A DNA stretch of 64,000 nucleotides from Ambrosia x helenae (GCA_030844895.1 CM061223.1:2108001-2172000); one strand, 5' to 3'. Counted from the stretch's first letter, positions 21,021 through 33,987 are shown. Notes: a model not told the origin generated them from the sequence alone. Made by a program: numbers and translations.

Positions 21021-21538
21021 TTGGTTAAAATAAAAACCCTCCTGAGTTATGAAAACTCTGAAACCCAATAACCACCATTGATCTTGATTGATCAAAGGCT
21101 GATATGAAACCTTGATTTTAATATTAATAAACTACTCGTACGTTTTTTGCTATAAGATAACAAGGGGTAGTATAGTCAATACACAACATACAACCACCTT
21201 TTGAAGACATGCAGATTTCAGAGTATCTGAGTATTCTTCTGACAAAAAAAAACTTTCCATATCTCTTTCTCTCTCATTAAAGATTGTGTTGTTTTTTTTT
21301 ATCATTTCGTAAACCAAGAAGAACAAACGTCGTCTTCTCTCTCTTCTTCTCTCTCATTAAAATTCTCTTAAACAACACAAGAAAAGTTCTCTCTTCTTCT
21401 CTCTCAAGTGCCATCAGATTATTTATGAAGTGAGTGATTAACTAGTTGTTTCGTATATTTACTTCAACTTGTTTTGATTTCTAAAATCTTATAATTGTTG
21501 GTTAACAGATTTCATAGTTGATTGTGTAACTAGGGTTT
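21015..21538 (+). promoter_or_regulatory. Left MULE end and Ulp1 gene 5' region
   Basis: Begins with terminal-looking agggtttggttaaaat, then CT-rich tracts (ctctctcttcttctctctc) at 21260-21405 typical of plant promoters and 5' UTRs. It is followed by a probable leader and the first ATG at 21539. No clear TATA box is assigned. Confidence 0.4.
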
Positions 21539-23221
21539 ATGATGAAGAAAGGGTTGAAGGCTTTAACATCATCAAAAGGTGCCGATCAAAAGGATAAAAG
21601 GTATCACAAGTATTTTATGCTAAAAACCCTAATTTTTGATTCATTTTGATGAAGAATTGCACAAATATTTAGATAACACGTTAAAAAACAGAACATCGTT
21701 CAAGTTTTTTGTGGGTTTGGTTTTGATTCATTCTGTTGTCTTAAGTATGATGATGAGATCCTTACTTCTTGAAAACAATTGAATCTTGATATGTTCAATA
21801 GACCTGTTACTTGTATTGTTTTTGATTCATTCTGTTGTGTTAAAGGTGGTTACAATTTTTTTTTTTAAAATTTTTTTATTCATCGTCCAAACAGAAAAAT
21901 CGTTCAAAATTTTTTTAACTCATCTTGTAAAACACGTAAAAAACATAGCGTAAACGACAAAAATTGATACAAGGGGGTTTGGTTATGTTGTTGATGTAAG
22001 GTGGTTTTTGTTAACACATGGTGTGTTGGATATGTTTAAACTTTTGGTAACAAAACAAAAAATGTCACAGAAAAAAATGATATAGGTAGATAACACTTTT
22101 AAAAAAGAGAACATCTTTGTATTTTGTTGAGGGTTATTATTTTCATGTAAGGTGGTTACAAAATTTTTGAAGGAGTTTGTCAAACAATTAACAAATATGA
22201 TGGAAAGAAAACTGAAAAAAAGTTTGATTAAAACAGGGGGTTTTTGTTATGATTAAAGTGTAAACTACAATTTTAACAAAAATAGATATAACAAAAATGA
22301 TACCCAAAATTGATATAAACAGCAAGTTAATCATGTAGTTAGAACAGTTTTATTGTTTTATTGTTATAATACATCTAAAAGCTTTTTTTGGAACCATTTT
22401 GTTGAAATGATTGCCATTTAGACTTGTACATTTAGTCTTAACATTTATGCACATGGATTGAATTTATTTATGTAGGGGTTGGGGTTTAATGTAACGTGGT
22501 TACATCGTAATTCTTAGTTAGTGGTGAATCAACAAAAAATGAGGATACTACTTAAAATGTTTGATGTTACTAGAAAATAATGGTGTAACAAGTAACAACT
22601 TGAAAAAGTAAATTGATAAAAAAAAAAGTTTATTGTTGGTATAGTTAATCATGTAGTTAGAGCAGTTTAATTCTTTTATTGTTATAATACGCATTAAAGC
22701 TTTTTTTGGAACCATTCTGTTGAAATGATTGCCATTTAGACTTGTAGGGGTTGGGGTTTAATGAAACGTGGTTACATCGTAATTCTTAGTTAGTGGTGTA
22801 TCAACAAAAAATGAGGATACTACTTAAATGTTTGATATTAGTAGAAAATAATAGTGTAACAACTTGAAAAAGTAAATTGATAGAAAAAAAGATTTATTGT
22901 TGATATAGTTGGTAAGAAAAGAAATTGATAAAACTGTACATCTTTCCCGAAAAATTACAGGAGCGTGTATGAATTGGGAAGAATGAGAAGACTTAGAAAA
23001 AGCCCCGGATACTAAGAAATAAGTTAAAAAGAAATCCAAACACACTGGAAACTGCCATAGAAATTGATGATCAGGAGGAAGCAAATGCTGGGGAAAAAGA
23101 TTCGCGCAAAAGACGGAAGTTAATAGGTAAGTTACTTTAAGATGTTCAAAAACCATGTTCTCGACGATAAAAAAAATGTTTATATGTAATTTGGTACTTA
23201 TTATTATAAGATAATTAACCC

Positions 23222-23875
23222 AGGGTATGAAGAGGACACCTCAGAAGAGGAAAATTCGAAGACGGGCAATAAGATTATGTCAAGCAAAAACTGTAAGAAA
23301 GGGGGTAAAGCATTCTTTATATTGATTAAAAATAAAATTTTTTAAAAAAATTAATCAATTTTTATCTTTGAAAACAGGTACTGAAGGAAGGTCGACAGAT
23401 TGTAAGATAATATCAGGTCGTGATGGAAGATCTTCTGATTGTAAGATAATATCAGGAAAAAATCACAAGAAAAAAGGTATACACAATATTTATTTTTTTA
23501 CAAATAATGATTATGTCAGGCAGAAACGATAAGAAACAGGGTAAAGCATTCTTTAAATTGATTAAGAATAAAAAAATTTAGAAAAATAAACTCCTTTTTA
23601 TCTTTGAAAACAGGTACTGAAGGAAGGTCGACAGATTGTAAGATAGTATCAGATCGTGATGGAAGATCTTCTGATTGTAAGATAATATCAGGAAAAAATC
23701 TCAAGAAAAAAAGGTATAGACAATATTTATTTATTTAAATGATATTAACATTCCTTAGAAAAAAGATATTACAATTCAAAATAAACAAATGTATCTTTTA
23801 TCCTTGACCACAGTTACTGAAGGAAGATCATCGGATTGTAAAATAATATCATCGTTAAAAGGGCGAAAAGGTTAG
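23222..23875 (+). repeat. Tandemly duplicated exons of the Ulp1 gene
   Basis: An exon encoding TEGRSTDCKIIS, then GRSSDCKIISG, with its preceding intron, is repeated 237 bases later (start near 23378 and 23615). A third, shorter version is at about 23815. Intron phrases such as taaagcattcttta are copied too. Confidence 0.85.
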
Positions 23876-26654
23876 ATATACTAGTTAACTAATTTATGTG
23901 GGTTTGAAACAAAAATAAATTTGGGTGTGCTACAAATTTTAAAAAAATAACAATGCTAACTGTGAAAATCGTTGGTTAAAACAGGAAAACGTGCCAGTGT
24001 GGTGAAGTTTCGATTAACAATATCAAAAGAGAAGAATGGTAAAGGTAAGGAATTAGTATTAAGTATAATTTGGTTCTATGTTCACGTATGAAATGTAGTT
24101 ATACATATAAACTAGATTCCTTTGCATCCACAAAAGTAAAGAACAAAATGGCGGATAATGAAGATATGGTGGACAGGGATTTAGGGGATAGGAAGTTGAG
24201 TAAGAAGCGGAAAAGGAAAGAAGGTGACAAGAAAAGGAAAGCAAAACGTAACGAATGTTTGGATGAAGATGGGCAGTTTAGCGAGAAAGAAAGTGGCTGG
24301 TTTGGTATAAAGACACGTTCATCACCGCTGCAGTTTTTTAAAGGCGTTGCCGCATTGAAAGAACAGCAAAAAAATGCTGTTAGACGTATGGGTTTTGGGA
24401 AATTACTGAAATTCAAGGTGGATGGCGTACCGGCTAGACTAGGACATTATGTGGTAGATAGGTTTAAACCGAAAAAAATGGAAATCCGAGTGCCGAGCGG
24501 TAAAATAAAAATAGATAAGGAATCTATTCATAAGTTACTAGGGATACCATGCAAGGGGATAAAATTACATGAAGTGGAGGAAATGGAACTAAGAGACCCT
24601 GAGGTACAAGAATGGAAAGATAGATATCCGGGTCGTTTTGTCGCACCAACAGAGATTGTAAAAAACATAAAAACTGCGGAAGATGAGGACACTTTCGACT
24701 TCAGACTAGACTTCTTAATGTTGTTCCTTGCAGTTATGGTTGAATGCCATCAACAAGGAAGGTGTAAGCTGAACATATTACACAAGTTGAAAGCTGATAC
24801 GAGTTTCAAAAAAATAGACTGGTGTGATTACATACTTCAAACAATGAAGATATGTAAACGAAAGTGGAAAAGTCAGGACAAAAGCAAGCCATTTGCGGGA
24901 CCACTAACAATCCTAACGGTATGTCTTTCTAGTGTGTCTATATAAAAAATAAAGTTGCATTTTAATTATAAAAAATCTGTTAGATTGCTGAGAAATAAAT
25001 GGAAGACAAAAAATTCGATTTACGTATAAATGAGTAATAGTACTGGATACATTAATATTGTTACATTAAATAGGTTGATGTTTGTAAACAAAATATCTCT
25101 TGCAACAAAAATAACATATTCTACAATTTTGATGACGCATTGTAGTTGCTATACGTTGAAAGTATTGAATGCAAAGGGATGGAGTTGAATCAAACCTTGC
25201 TACTAATAGAATATTGGAACAAGAATAACCTGAAAAAAAGAGAGAAGCTGGAAATCAAAGGGACTGGGTTTGGCACAGGAAAGTTTGGAGATTTTGTGCA
25301 AGTAAATAAACCAGTTGCCGGTGAGATTGATGATGATAATCCTCCGTTTCTGCTATTAGTAAGTTGAAAATTAATTTTTTTTTTTATAAAATTTATAATA
25401 GAATGGTTTTTCAAAAGAAATTACAAACACTTGTAAAAATCTTATACAGGATAAGACAAGGGAGATTAGAAGCATGATAGATGGGGTTTTAAAAACTAAG
25501 GGGAAAATTGAGAAAAAGATCACGGAGGTGTATGACAAAGAGCCAGAAAACGAAGATGTGTTGACGTTAGTTGCAAGGTTTGATTCCCTGTTTCAAGGGG
25601 GTTTCAAAAAAAGACAAAAGGATAGGGTTGATGGAAGTAATGCAGATGATCATATAAGGAATGTATTAAGCGATCTATCGAATCAGGAAAACGTGAAGGA
25701 CGTAGCTGATGACAATAATAAAAACAATGATGACGATGAAGGTTAGTAAACAATTTGTAGCCTTATATAGTATACACATAAAATGTTCATAGGTTTAATT
25801 ATTAACTTTTTATTAAATGAAGATGGTTATGGATGTGGAAATGATGTCATGGACAATATAGAAGAAACAGTGGCTGCAGATAAAGATAATGTCATGGGAG
25901 ATGTTGAAATGCGTAAGAATGTGGGAAACACAAGGGGTGAAGGTGGATCATCAACACGGAAGGGTGATAAGGTGGTGGAGGATGAAACTATTACAAATCA
26001 AGAAGGTACATATATTTGTATTAAAAAGTATGGTAGAAAAAATACAATTTGTTGAACAAAGATTACTAATGGTTATTATGTTTTATAGGGGCTCTTTGAA
26101 CTGTGGAAAAGGGAACTACAAACAGCATACTTAACAAGATGGAAGAAATCAGAGAAGGTAACTATTTTGTTTTTCAAGTGTGTTAAAAAAATGTAAGCTT
26201 GAATGTTGGAAAATTACATGCCATATAAAAAAAATGTTTTTGCGATTCATGCTTTGATTTAAAAAAAAATGACACACAGGACGTACCGAAGCTGGTAGGT
26301 GCTTCTCTAAAAATGTGGGAAACACAAGTGTTGAAGGTGGATCATCAACATCCAATGGTGATAAGGTGGTGGATGATGATGGTGTTAACCAGGGATTTGA
26401 AAATGATCTTAGAGGATCAATTATAAATCAGGAAGGTACATATTCTGGTATTAAAAAATCTGGTAGAAAAATATAATTTGTTTGAACAAGATAACTGATT
26501 GTTATTATGTTTAATAGGGGATCTTGGAACTGTGGAAAAGGGAACTACAAACAGGATACTTAACAAAATGGCAGAAATCAGAGAAGGTAACTATGTTGCT
26601 TTTCAAGTATGTTAAAAAAATGTAAACACTTTAAAAAAAAGTGTTTTATGTAGT

Positions 26655-27655
26655 TGGCCGTAAACCTGTGGCAAAAGGAACTACTATTGTTGACGACAGT
26701 CCAAGCTTTAGCCTAGGATTGAGCCAAATAGGAGTCAAGAAACACGTCGTCGAATCAGGTAAGTACTACATATGTGAAAATTAAATGATATCTGGAACTA
26801 TTTAAAGTTTAGATTACGTGGTAGGTTGTGGTGAATCCATGGAAATAGGAAATACTAGAAATGACGACTGTCCGAGCTTTAGCCTTGGTTTAAGCCAGTT
26901 GGGAGAGAAGCCACAGATTGATAAACCGGGTCAGTAATGTTAACAACAGTTATTGTCGCATATTATTACATATGTAGTAGTATATAAGTAGTTTATGGGT
27001 GAATTATAACTATAAAAAAATTAATGGTTGAATGCAGCTAAAAAGTGTGAGGATGAAAACAAAATCTATCGTGGGGGATTTATACCGGATTATATGTTCG
27101 AAAAAGAAAAGACGGAAAATACTTGTCACAAATGTGGCTCGCGTGGCCATGTGAAACAAACAAAAGGTAAATTGTCAAAAAAGTAAAATTTATTGGAAAA
27201 AAATGCTATATACTACTTGTATTTATAAAAATACAAGGGGTAAAAAAGATGAAAAGTCTTGATTGTTATTACTTATGTGATAGGAAACAAGGAGCAAGAC
27301 AAAGCAAAAATTTGTGACGCAGAAGTGGTTCGATCCGTAGCAGAAGTGATTGGCAGTACATTTAGCGTTGGGTTGACGCCGGCTGAGAAAAAGTCCGTGG
27401 ATGGAAAACAAAAAGGTAAGATAAAAAACAGTGTTTAAAATAACATGTATATTTAATACGTGTTGTTTCAAAACTTAGATTACTATAGCGGTTGAGTTTG
27501 TTTGTTATTACTTGTTTGATAGGAAACAATAATAAAGACAAAGCAAAAATTTGTGACGCGGAAGTGGTCGGATCCGTAGCAGAAGTGGTTTGCACTGTAT
27601 TTCGTGTTGGGTTGACGTCGGCTGAGAAGAAGTCTGTGGATGAAAAACAAAAAGG
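26655..27655 (+). repeat. Second set of duplicated exons in the Ulp1 gene
   Basis: Two exons near 26655 and 26826 both encode a SFSLGLSQ core. Two near 27285 and 27525 both encode KDKAKICDAEVV or a near match, then SVAEV and AEKKSVD, with copied introns about 240 bases apart. A further pair near 25900 and 26310 shares a GGSSTR/GDKVV pattern. Confidence 0.8.
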
Positions 27656-29180
27656 TAAGATAAAAAAGAGTGTTTAAATTAACATGTATATTTAATATGA
27701 GTTGTTTCAAAACTTACATTACTATAGCTGTTGAGTTTGAGGGTACGGAGGACAAGAGTAACTTGGAATCAGTTGACAAACACCGAGATAGTTGTATAGC
27801 AAAATTGGAAAAAGCTAGAAGGAACCCATTCAGAGAAGAAGGTACTAGCAGAAAACTCAACTATGATGGTGTGGACATATCATCTGAAATAACGAAGGAT
27901 GAAAAAAATGTTTGGAATTTAATATTCAACAATGAAGGAGTGGATGCTGCAAATGTTGCCTTCAAAAAGGCAAAGCTCAAAGCAAAAATGTAAGCTTGTA
28001 ACCAAGAAACCAATCTATTTTTCTATATTAATGATATAAGAAACTACATAGTAAGAATTGTTTTTGTTTACAATGCAGATCAAGCAACCTCTCCGACGAC
28101 GAAGAAAGGCAAGAAAACAATTCAGACCTGTAAGTGTAGATGTAAAACAATATGTATAAATTATTACTTAGTGTTACGCAAAAATTTTTAACCATTTTTA
28201 GCGCATGTGTAGTGAGGTACTGTTTAGGAGCGCGTATGATGTTGAAGGTAACAGGGGCTGGTTTAAAAGCTTAAAGCCAAAAACAAAGGTTATAGATGCA
28301 GTCATTAACTGTTGGGTGGAGGTTTTGAACTTTGAAGAAAAATATAAAGCACCAGGTTCCAATAGTAGGCTGTTTGTGGGCACTAAGGCTATTGTAAGTA
28401 TTAAGAAAAGTGTAACAATTTATTTATATAGCTGTTATGTTTCTGAAAAAAGTAAAAAGTACTGATATATTCTTAACCCGTAGATTGAATGGATGTTAAA
28501 TGATGTCAATACAACTGAGAAACAAAGAATGGATAAGTTCAGCAAAAACATGAAGGCGGCGGTGTACAATAATGAAGAACCGGTGGACCTAAAACGTTTT
28601 GACTTGGTTCTCTTTCCAATAGTGGAATTTGAACATTACTACCTGATCAGGTTCGACTTAAAGAATGCAAGTATTCGAGTGATTGATAATTGGGGTGACT
28701 TGTACCCCTTGGTTCGGTTGCATGACAACAATGATTACTTTTCGAAAGACTCGGCATTTAAAGTGGTAAGTAAAAAATATAATTATCTGAAAAGATAAAA
28801 GCACATACATGTTACAACAAAAATGTGCAGTTAACCACAAGTTTTTTTATATGTTACAGAAACATTTGTTTGTTAACTACCTGTATCAAGTGAAACATCC
28901 GAAGTCTCATGAAATCAGTGTGGCGCCAATCACTAAAGAGAACATCCCTTGGTCAACAACAAACAATTTGCACGATTGTGGCATTTTTTTGATGTGACAT
29001 ATGGAAAAATATATGGGCGTCGGCAAACCATTTGACTGCAGGTTTAGTAGGCATGGACAGCGAAAGTTATCGGAACTGAGGAGGCTAAGGACAAAGTATG
29101 CTGCACGTATTCTGCTTTCGGATGCAAATGATTTGAAGGAAGAAATTGTCGTTAAAGCACAAAAGGAAGTATATTTGTGA

Positions 29181-29838
29181 TATGTTTGCGTGGTTTGTTG
29201 AAAAAATTATGTTGGCGCGGTGTTTATAAACTTTGGTATGTAATGAACTTTTGTTGTACTGCTGATGCTGATGTGCCACTGTTACAAAGCATTGCAGTAT
29301 TTTGAAGGCGTAAAAATGGGTTTTGCTTTGCTCATAATGCCTTGTGGTATGTAATATTTATGTTAACTGTGGTTAGGATATTGTAACGCATCTAAGGTGT
29401 TAAACAAATTAATGGTGTATTTTACGTCTTTAATGGTGTATTTTATGTCTTTAAATGTCTTGAAGTTTATTTTGAAGGCGTATAATGGGTTTGGGTCAAT
29501 ATGCCTATCAAAACAACTTGTAACAAAAACCGGTTTTTTACATGTTGTATACCTTTATGGTACTTCTACCTCTAAATCTTGAATGTTAAATTGTTTTAGA
29601 TAATTTTTTTATTAGTTTTTTAAGGTAAAAGTGAAAGTACAAAACTGACACTATTTTTTATTGTTATTTTACAATCAAAGTGAAAAGGACAAAAAAATGG
29701 CAGTGATCTAATTTTTTTTTTTTTTTGGGTAAATAGTGATCTAATATTTAACAAAGACATACCAAGGGGAAAAAAGCTAACACTAGCTAACACACCTCTA
29801 CATGTGCAAAAACATCAAAAAAAAAAAAAAAAAAAAAA
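29181..29838. other. AT-rich spacer after Ulp1 gene
   Basis: No gene. Contains short direct repeats (aatggtgtattttacgtctt and a near copy at 29410-29450) and an A run (29817-29838) that directly precedes the next ATG. Confidence 0.6.
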
Positions 29839-30462
29839 ATGGAGTCCACACCAAACACACCTCCAGAGGATGTTTTGCAAAGGAGATACTTATACCCGGT
29901 TGATTATTACCTTAACCCTCCAAATCACCCTCCTGTTGAACCTGTTGCCCATGTTGTTCCTGACGAAGGTGATAACAACATCCATCAACCTTTGCTACCA
30001 GATCCTTTGGTAGTAAACAATAATCCTGAACAGACTGGAGATGCAGATGACGGGGATATGTGGTCACTGTTCAAGATTCTACATCCTGAGGTTAACAATA
30101 ACCAGCAGGAAATACTTGGGGACATTCAAACCCAAAGGTTGGGAGATGAAGTTAATGATGATGATGACTTATTTTGGAATATGGCCTTTGACCTCGTGTA
30201 CCAGGAAAATAACAATGATACGGATCTAGGAGTTGTTAACGAAGAGTGTTACAAAACATCTGAGTATGAATACACACAGCCAGGTCATTACACACCGCCT
30301 TGGGCTAAAGATTACGAAACAGACCCGGGTGAAGAGTATGCGGATTGGTCTTACGGAGCGAATACACGAGAGATGGAATGGGAGTGGGAGAGGCATGATC
30401 CATGGGAGGATGAACGAGGGTCGGATTCCGATTGTTCGTTTGATTCAATTTTCAGTTACTAG
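29839..30462 (+). CDS. Acidic protein, unknown function (MULE passenger)
   Basis: 207 residues, single exon, starting at the ATG at 29839 right after a 20-base A run. Strongly acidic (DDGDMW, EVNDDDDLFWNMAFDL, then many Glu/Asp), with Trp and Tyr spaced through the C-terminal third (WSYGANTREMEWEWERHDPW). No known domain, signal peptide or membrane segment is visible. It lies on the same strand as the Ulp1 and GRF genes between them, so it may be part of the element's gene set. Its Asp/Trp-rich style is shared with the next acidic gene (32207-33266). The frame is uninterrupted, but I assign no function. Confidence 0.5.
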   Translation: MESTPNTPPEDVLQRRYLYPVDYYLNPPNHPPVEPVAHVVPDEGDNNIHQPLLPDPLVVNNNPEQTGDADDGDMWSLFKILHPEVNNNQQEILGDIQTQRLGDEVNDDDDLFWNMAFDLVYQENNNDTDLGVVNEECYKTSEYEYTQPGHYTPPWAKDYETDPGEEYADWSYGANTREMEWEWERHDPWEDERGSDSDCSFDSIFSY

Positions 30463-32206
30463 ACGTTATATTCTGGTGTAACTTGTGTCTCGTTATGATT
30501 ATTTAGGTATTTTATTATGTGCGGTTAATGTTGATTAAGATAGTTTGTATTATTGCAAAGTGTATCCTTATTGCAAATGCCTACTTAGTATCTAGTAAAA
30601 ATGTTATTTTGCTTAGTGTGTACTGGTCATTGTTAATTTCTAGTAAAATGCTAAATTACTTAGTGTGTAACTTATGTCTCATTACTGATTGTTCGTTTGA
30701 TCCAACTTTGTAACATGTCTATAATTTCAAACAAAAAGTACATGCACCATATAAAAAAATATATAATAGAAATAGTTGGAAAAGGAAAAAACAATAATGT
30801 AAGTGTTTTTTTACCTCTCACCTAAAGAAAAAGAAGTAAAAAGTTGAGAAGTCATGTCAAATAGTACAGGGAAAAAAGATGCTTTAGGCCATAGGGTATT
30901 AATATATACAAAAAAAAGTGCATGATCACTATAATGTTATACCATAATACGTAACAAAACTTTGTAACATGGTAATTATTAAAAAAAGAAAATGACCTAA
31001 AAAAAAAAATTGAGTGGTGATGCCAAACTTGTTGATAATATCATAGGGTTTTTAACTTATAGTATATGGAAAAGGGTAATATAAAACATATAAAACAAAT
31101 CCACAAAATTTATAATGTAGAGTTTGTATTTTAATGCTTTAACATTCTGTGGGTCACAAAAATATGTTGAGTAAAAAATTTGTCAAACATTGTCTAATGT
31201 TTTAATGTTTGTATTTTAATGTTTTAACAGGACAAAAGTTTATATTATACTGTACGTTAACATTTTTTAGTATATTTTCTCCATAGGATATTATCAATTA
31301 TACTGAAGGTTCTATACAGATATGTTACGTATGAATATAAAATGGAAAAAAAAATGTAGCAATAAAATGTTAAAAATGTTACTGTTAACATTAAAATAAG
31401 GAAAAACTAGTCTACTTTTTGGCAGGTGAGAGGTATTAATAATTTTGATTCATCGGCTGAAATGTTACTGTTACAAAAGATATGATACGTATGCATATCA
31501 AAATATAAAACTGAAAACAGATAGTATAATTATTATTTTTTAGCCATCGAAAGAGATGTAACATTACTGTGTAACACTATTTATGGTCTCTTTCAAAAGG
31601 TACATGCCTCCTGCTGTCAAACATTGTGTAATGAGGTGTGTCAAAAAAATAATAAAAAAAACTTTACTCTTACAAGAGTACATGCCTCCTGCTGTCAAAC
31701 ATTGTGTAAATGAGGTGTGTAAAAATATATAATACCAATAAACTTTATGTTCCATCAACCAATAAAGCTTGATGTAAAAAATTAAAATATTATATTGTAT
31801 GTGAAAGCCATGTGAAGGAATACGAATAAGACTGGATAAAATCTAAAGTCTATCTTCTGAAACCCTACTCGAATAAGACTGGTTGGAAGAAGGAAAAAAA
31901 AACAAAAACAAATGTAAAAATGTTAGTTGTTTGACTTTAAAATGGAATATTGGAAAAAAAAAACTTCTAATATAACATCTAAAACATTTATTTACCTTAC
32001 CTACTTCAAGGTTGATATAAATGAGGCCAACCCCAAGTCTTATTCAAGTGTAGAGATTTACTCGATTGAAATTTATTATATTGATACCTCATAAGTATGT
32101 AAATCTACATATTCTAGTATAGACTCCAAAAAAATCTAACCAAAAGAATTTTCAACTTGGCAAAAAAATGGAAAGCATAAGGTAAAAAAAAAAAAAAAAA
32201 GGGAAC
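30463..32206. other. AT-rich non-coding stretch
   Basis: No gene is supported. It has a direct repeat of about 45 bases (gtacatgcctcctgctgtca...) at about 31600 and 31677. Short motifs with aaatgttac and tgtaacat recur in both orientations. Confidence 0.6.
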
Positions 32207-33266
32207 ATGGAGGAAAACCAGAACCAGGTGAAATACGTGAAGGTTGGGAAAAGGCTAAGGAAATTAGCAACAACATCTTCAAGTAACTCGACAAATGCTT
32301 CTACATCATCTATACGGATGTCCGCTTCTAAAAATGTATATTCAACCATGAAGGTTAGTGAGTGTTACCATAGTAAAAAATAAAAACAAATATGTAACAT
32401 TTGATAAATACAATTTTTTTTACTGCGAAAATGAAGGTTGTGAAAAAAGAGGAGCAAGGCTTAAAAATTCCAAAAGCGGAGGAACGAAATGCATCTACAT
32501 CATCTATGCGGGTGTGCGCTTCGAAAAATGTATATACAACCATTAAGGTTAGTGTGTGTTACCATAGTAAAAAATAAAGACAAGTATTTCTATTGATAAA
32601 ATACAATTTTTGTTCCTATGAATTGAAGGTTGTGAAAAAGAGGAGCGGGGAATAAAAATTCCAAAAGCGGAGCAGAAAACGCCCATCCATCTTGGTGTAA
32701 AAATTGAAGCCAATGGTGAATCGTCTACACATGATCATCGGGGGGCTTGTTCTTCAAGTTACAGAAGGACATTAAACGGTGGTCCAAGTAACATACACGT
32801 ACAAAGAATTCCTAAAAGGGAAGAAGGAAATGTTCCTAGAGCCTTGGAAACCCATGATATGGTAGCCGATAAAGATGATTCGGATGATGAATGGTATAAA
32901 ACTGTTGATTGGGATTATTATTTCCCAAGTTTAATATCATCCAGCAGTGGTCCATCTAACACACAAGTTCCAAAGAATTATCCGCAACCGGTCAGTGCTG
33001 AAACAAACAGAAGTCCACCTATTTATCCACCAACTAGTGAGTCTGATTGGTTTTCGGATGATGAATGGTGGAGTGAGATTGATTGGGATTCGTATTTTCC
33101 AAGTAACATAAACGTTCCGAAGATTTATCCGCAACCGAGAAGTGGTGAAACTAACACAAGTCCACCTATTTATCCACCAAATATTGAGTTTGATTGGGAT
33201 TTAGATGATAAATGGCTCCTAGAGATCGATTGGGATTTGTATTTTCCAACTCGTGGGCCTACCTAA
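32207..33266 (+). pseudogene. Acidic repeat protein gene with a frameshift, MULE passenger
   Basis: Exon 1 (32207-32353) encodes MEENQNQVKYVKVGKRLRK and a Ser/Thr tail. Exon 2 (32437-32547) is in phase (VVKKEEQGLKIPKAEE). Exon 3 begins at 32629 with the same words as exon 2 but has five A instead of six, so the in-phase reading hits TAA after eight codons. The shifted frame is open to 33266. That frame carries two and a half copies of an acidic module: DDEWYKTVDWDYYFPS, DDEWWSEIDWDSYFPS and DDKWLLEIDWDLYFPT, separated by PQP and SPPIYPP stretches. No known domain. The A-run change could be real or a sequencing error. Confidence 0.55.
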
Positions 33267-33987
33267 CCGAATTATGACAAAAATATTTGTAACAATCCGA
33301 TATGTGTTCCAAATTTCGTATTCTAGTACTATGTGTATTTTCTAATGTTTGTATTTTCCAGAGTGAAGTAATTGTAACAATTAGGGTGATCATGTATTGT
33401 TTTTATGGGTGTTTATAATCGTTCATCATGTCTATTTTGGTTTTTGCATTTCGTATTACGTGTATGAAAATTTATATGCTATCATAATTATTTTTTAAAA
33501 AACTTGAATTAAAATGACACAACACAGATTTAAAAAATAAAACTCCACAATTTCAATTCGTTTGTTTGATTTGGGGTTTTAGAAAGCATTTAAGACATGT
33601 TTTTCTATTAAAAACAAATGGGACTAAAGTATATAATATGTTTGATTTAGACACTATGATTTGACTACACACAATGCAAGCTAGTACAATGGAAAGGTTT
33701 GAAAGATATATTTACAAATTTGGTTGCATGAAAAAATGGTCTCACGTGATCTGTAAAAGTAACCTTTCACCTAAGTAGCCACTATCCCTAGCCACTAACT
33801 TCCAAAACCTCAAACAAAATATAAATAATTGTGTTTGTGTCCAAGGCAAGCTGTCCAAAGCATTGTGTTGGTCTCTCGAGAAACAAAAAAGCACATTTTT
33901 CTTTTAATTTCCTTACCTTCCTCACACACAACAAAAATTGGGTAAACAAAATTCATCTCTACCAAAAGGTGGTATAGTGTTAACTAC
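33267..33987. other. AT-rich spacer before GRF gene
   Basis: No gene is seen. The last 150 bases may include the 5' UTR and promoter of the GRF zinc-finger gene. Confidence 0.5.

Larger units (their letters stand above)
21539..29180 (+). pseudogene. Ulp1-type C48 protease gene of a MULE, many exons
   Basis: Exon 1 (21539-21600) encodes MMKKGLKALTSSKGADQKDK. Repeated small basic exons follow (23222-23875). A large exon ending at 24918 has a Lys-rich stretch, then an N-terminal domain (GFGKLLKFKVDGVPARLGHY). Further exons lie at 25146-25358 and 25450-25741, then duplicated exons (26655-27655) and a half zinc knuckle (CHKCGSRGHV, near 27120). The catalytic exons are 28201-28393, 28484-28765 and 28860 onward. 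The triad of SUMO/deneddylase-type cysteine proteases is visible: His in FEHYYL (28634-28636), Asp in VIDNWG (28685-28687) and Cys in DCGIF (28977-28979). A TGA at 28995-28997, six codons after the Cys, stands where related proteins have Arg in LMRHME. Downstream codons stay open to 29180. The 22960-23125 exon also has stops. It is probably a decayed copy. Neighbouring GRF and FAR1 genes fit a MULE. Confidence 0.75.

Noticed and set aside
21015..21060. Terminal inverted repeat partner of agggtttggttaaaat near 49000-51300
   Set aside because: No inverted copy was found by reading. The ccaaacataccc near 51290 belongs to the MITE.
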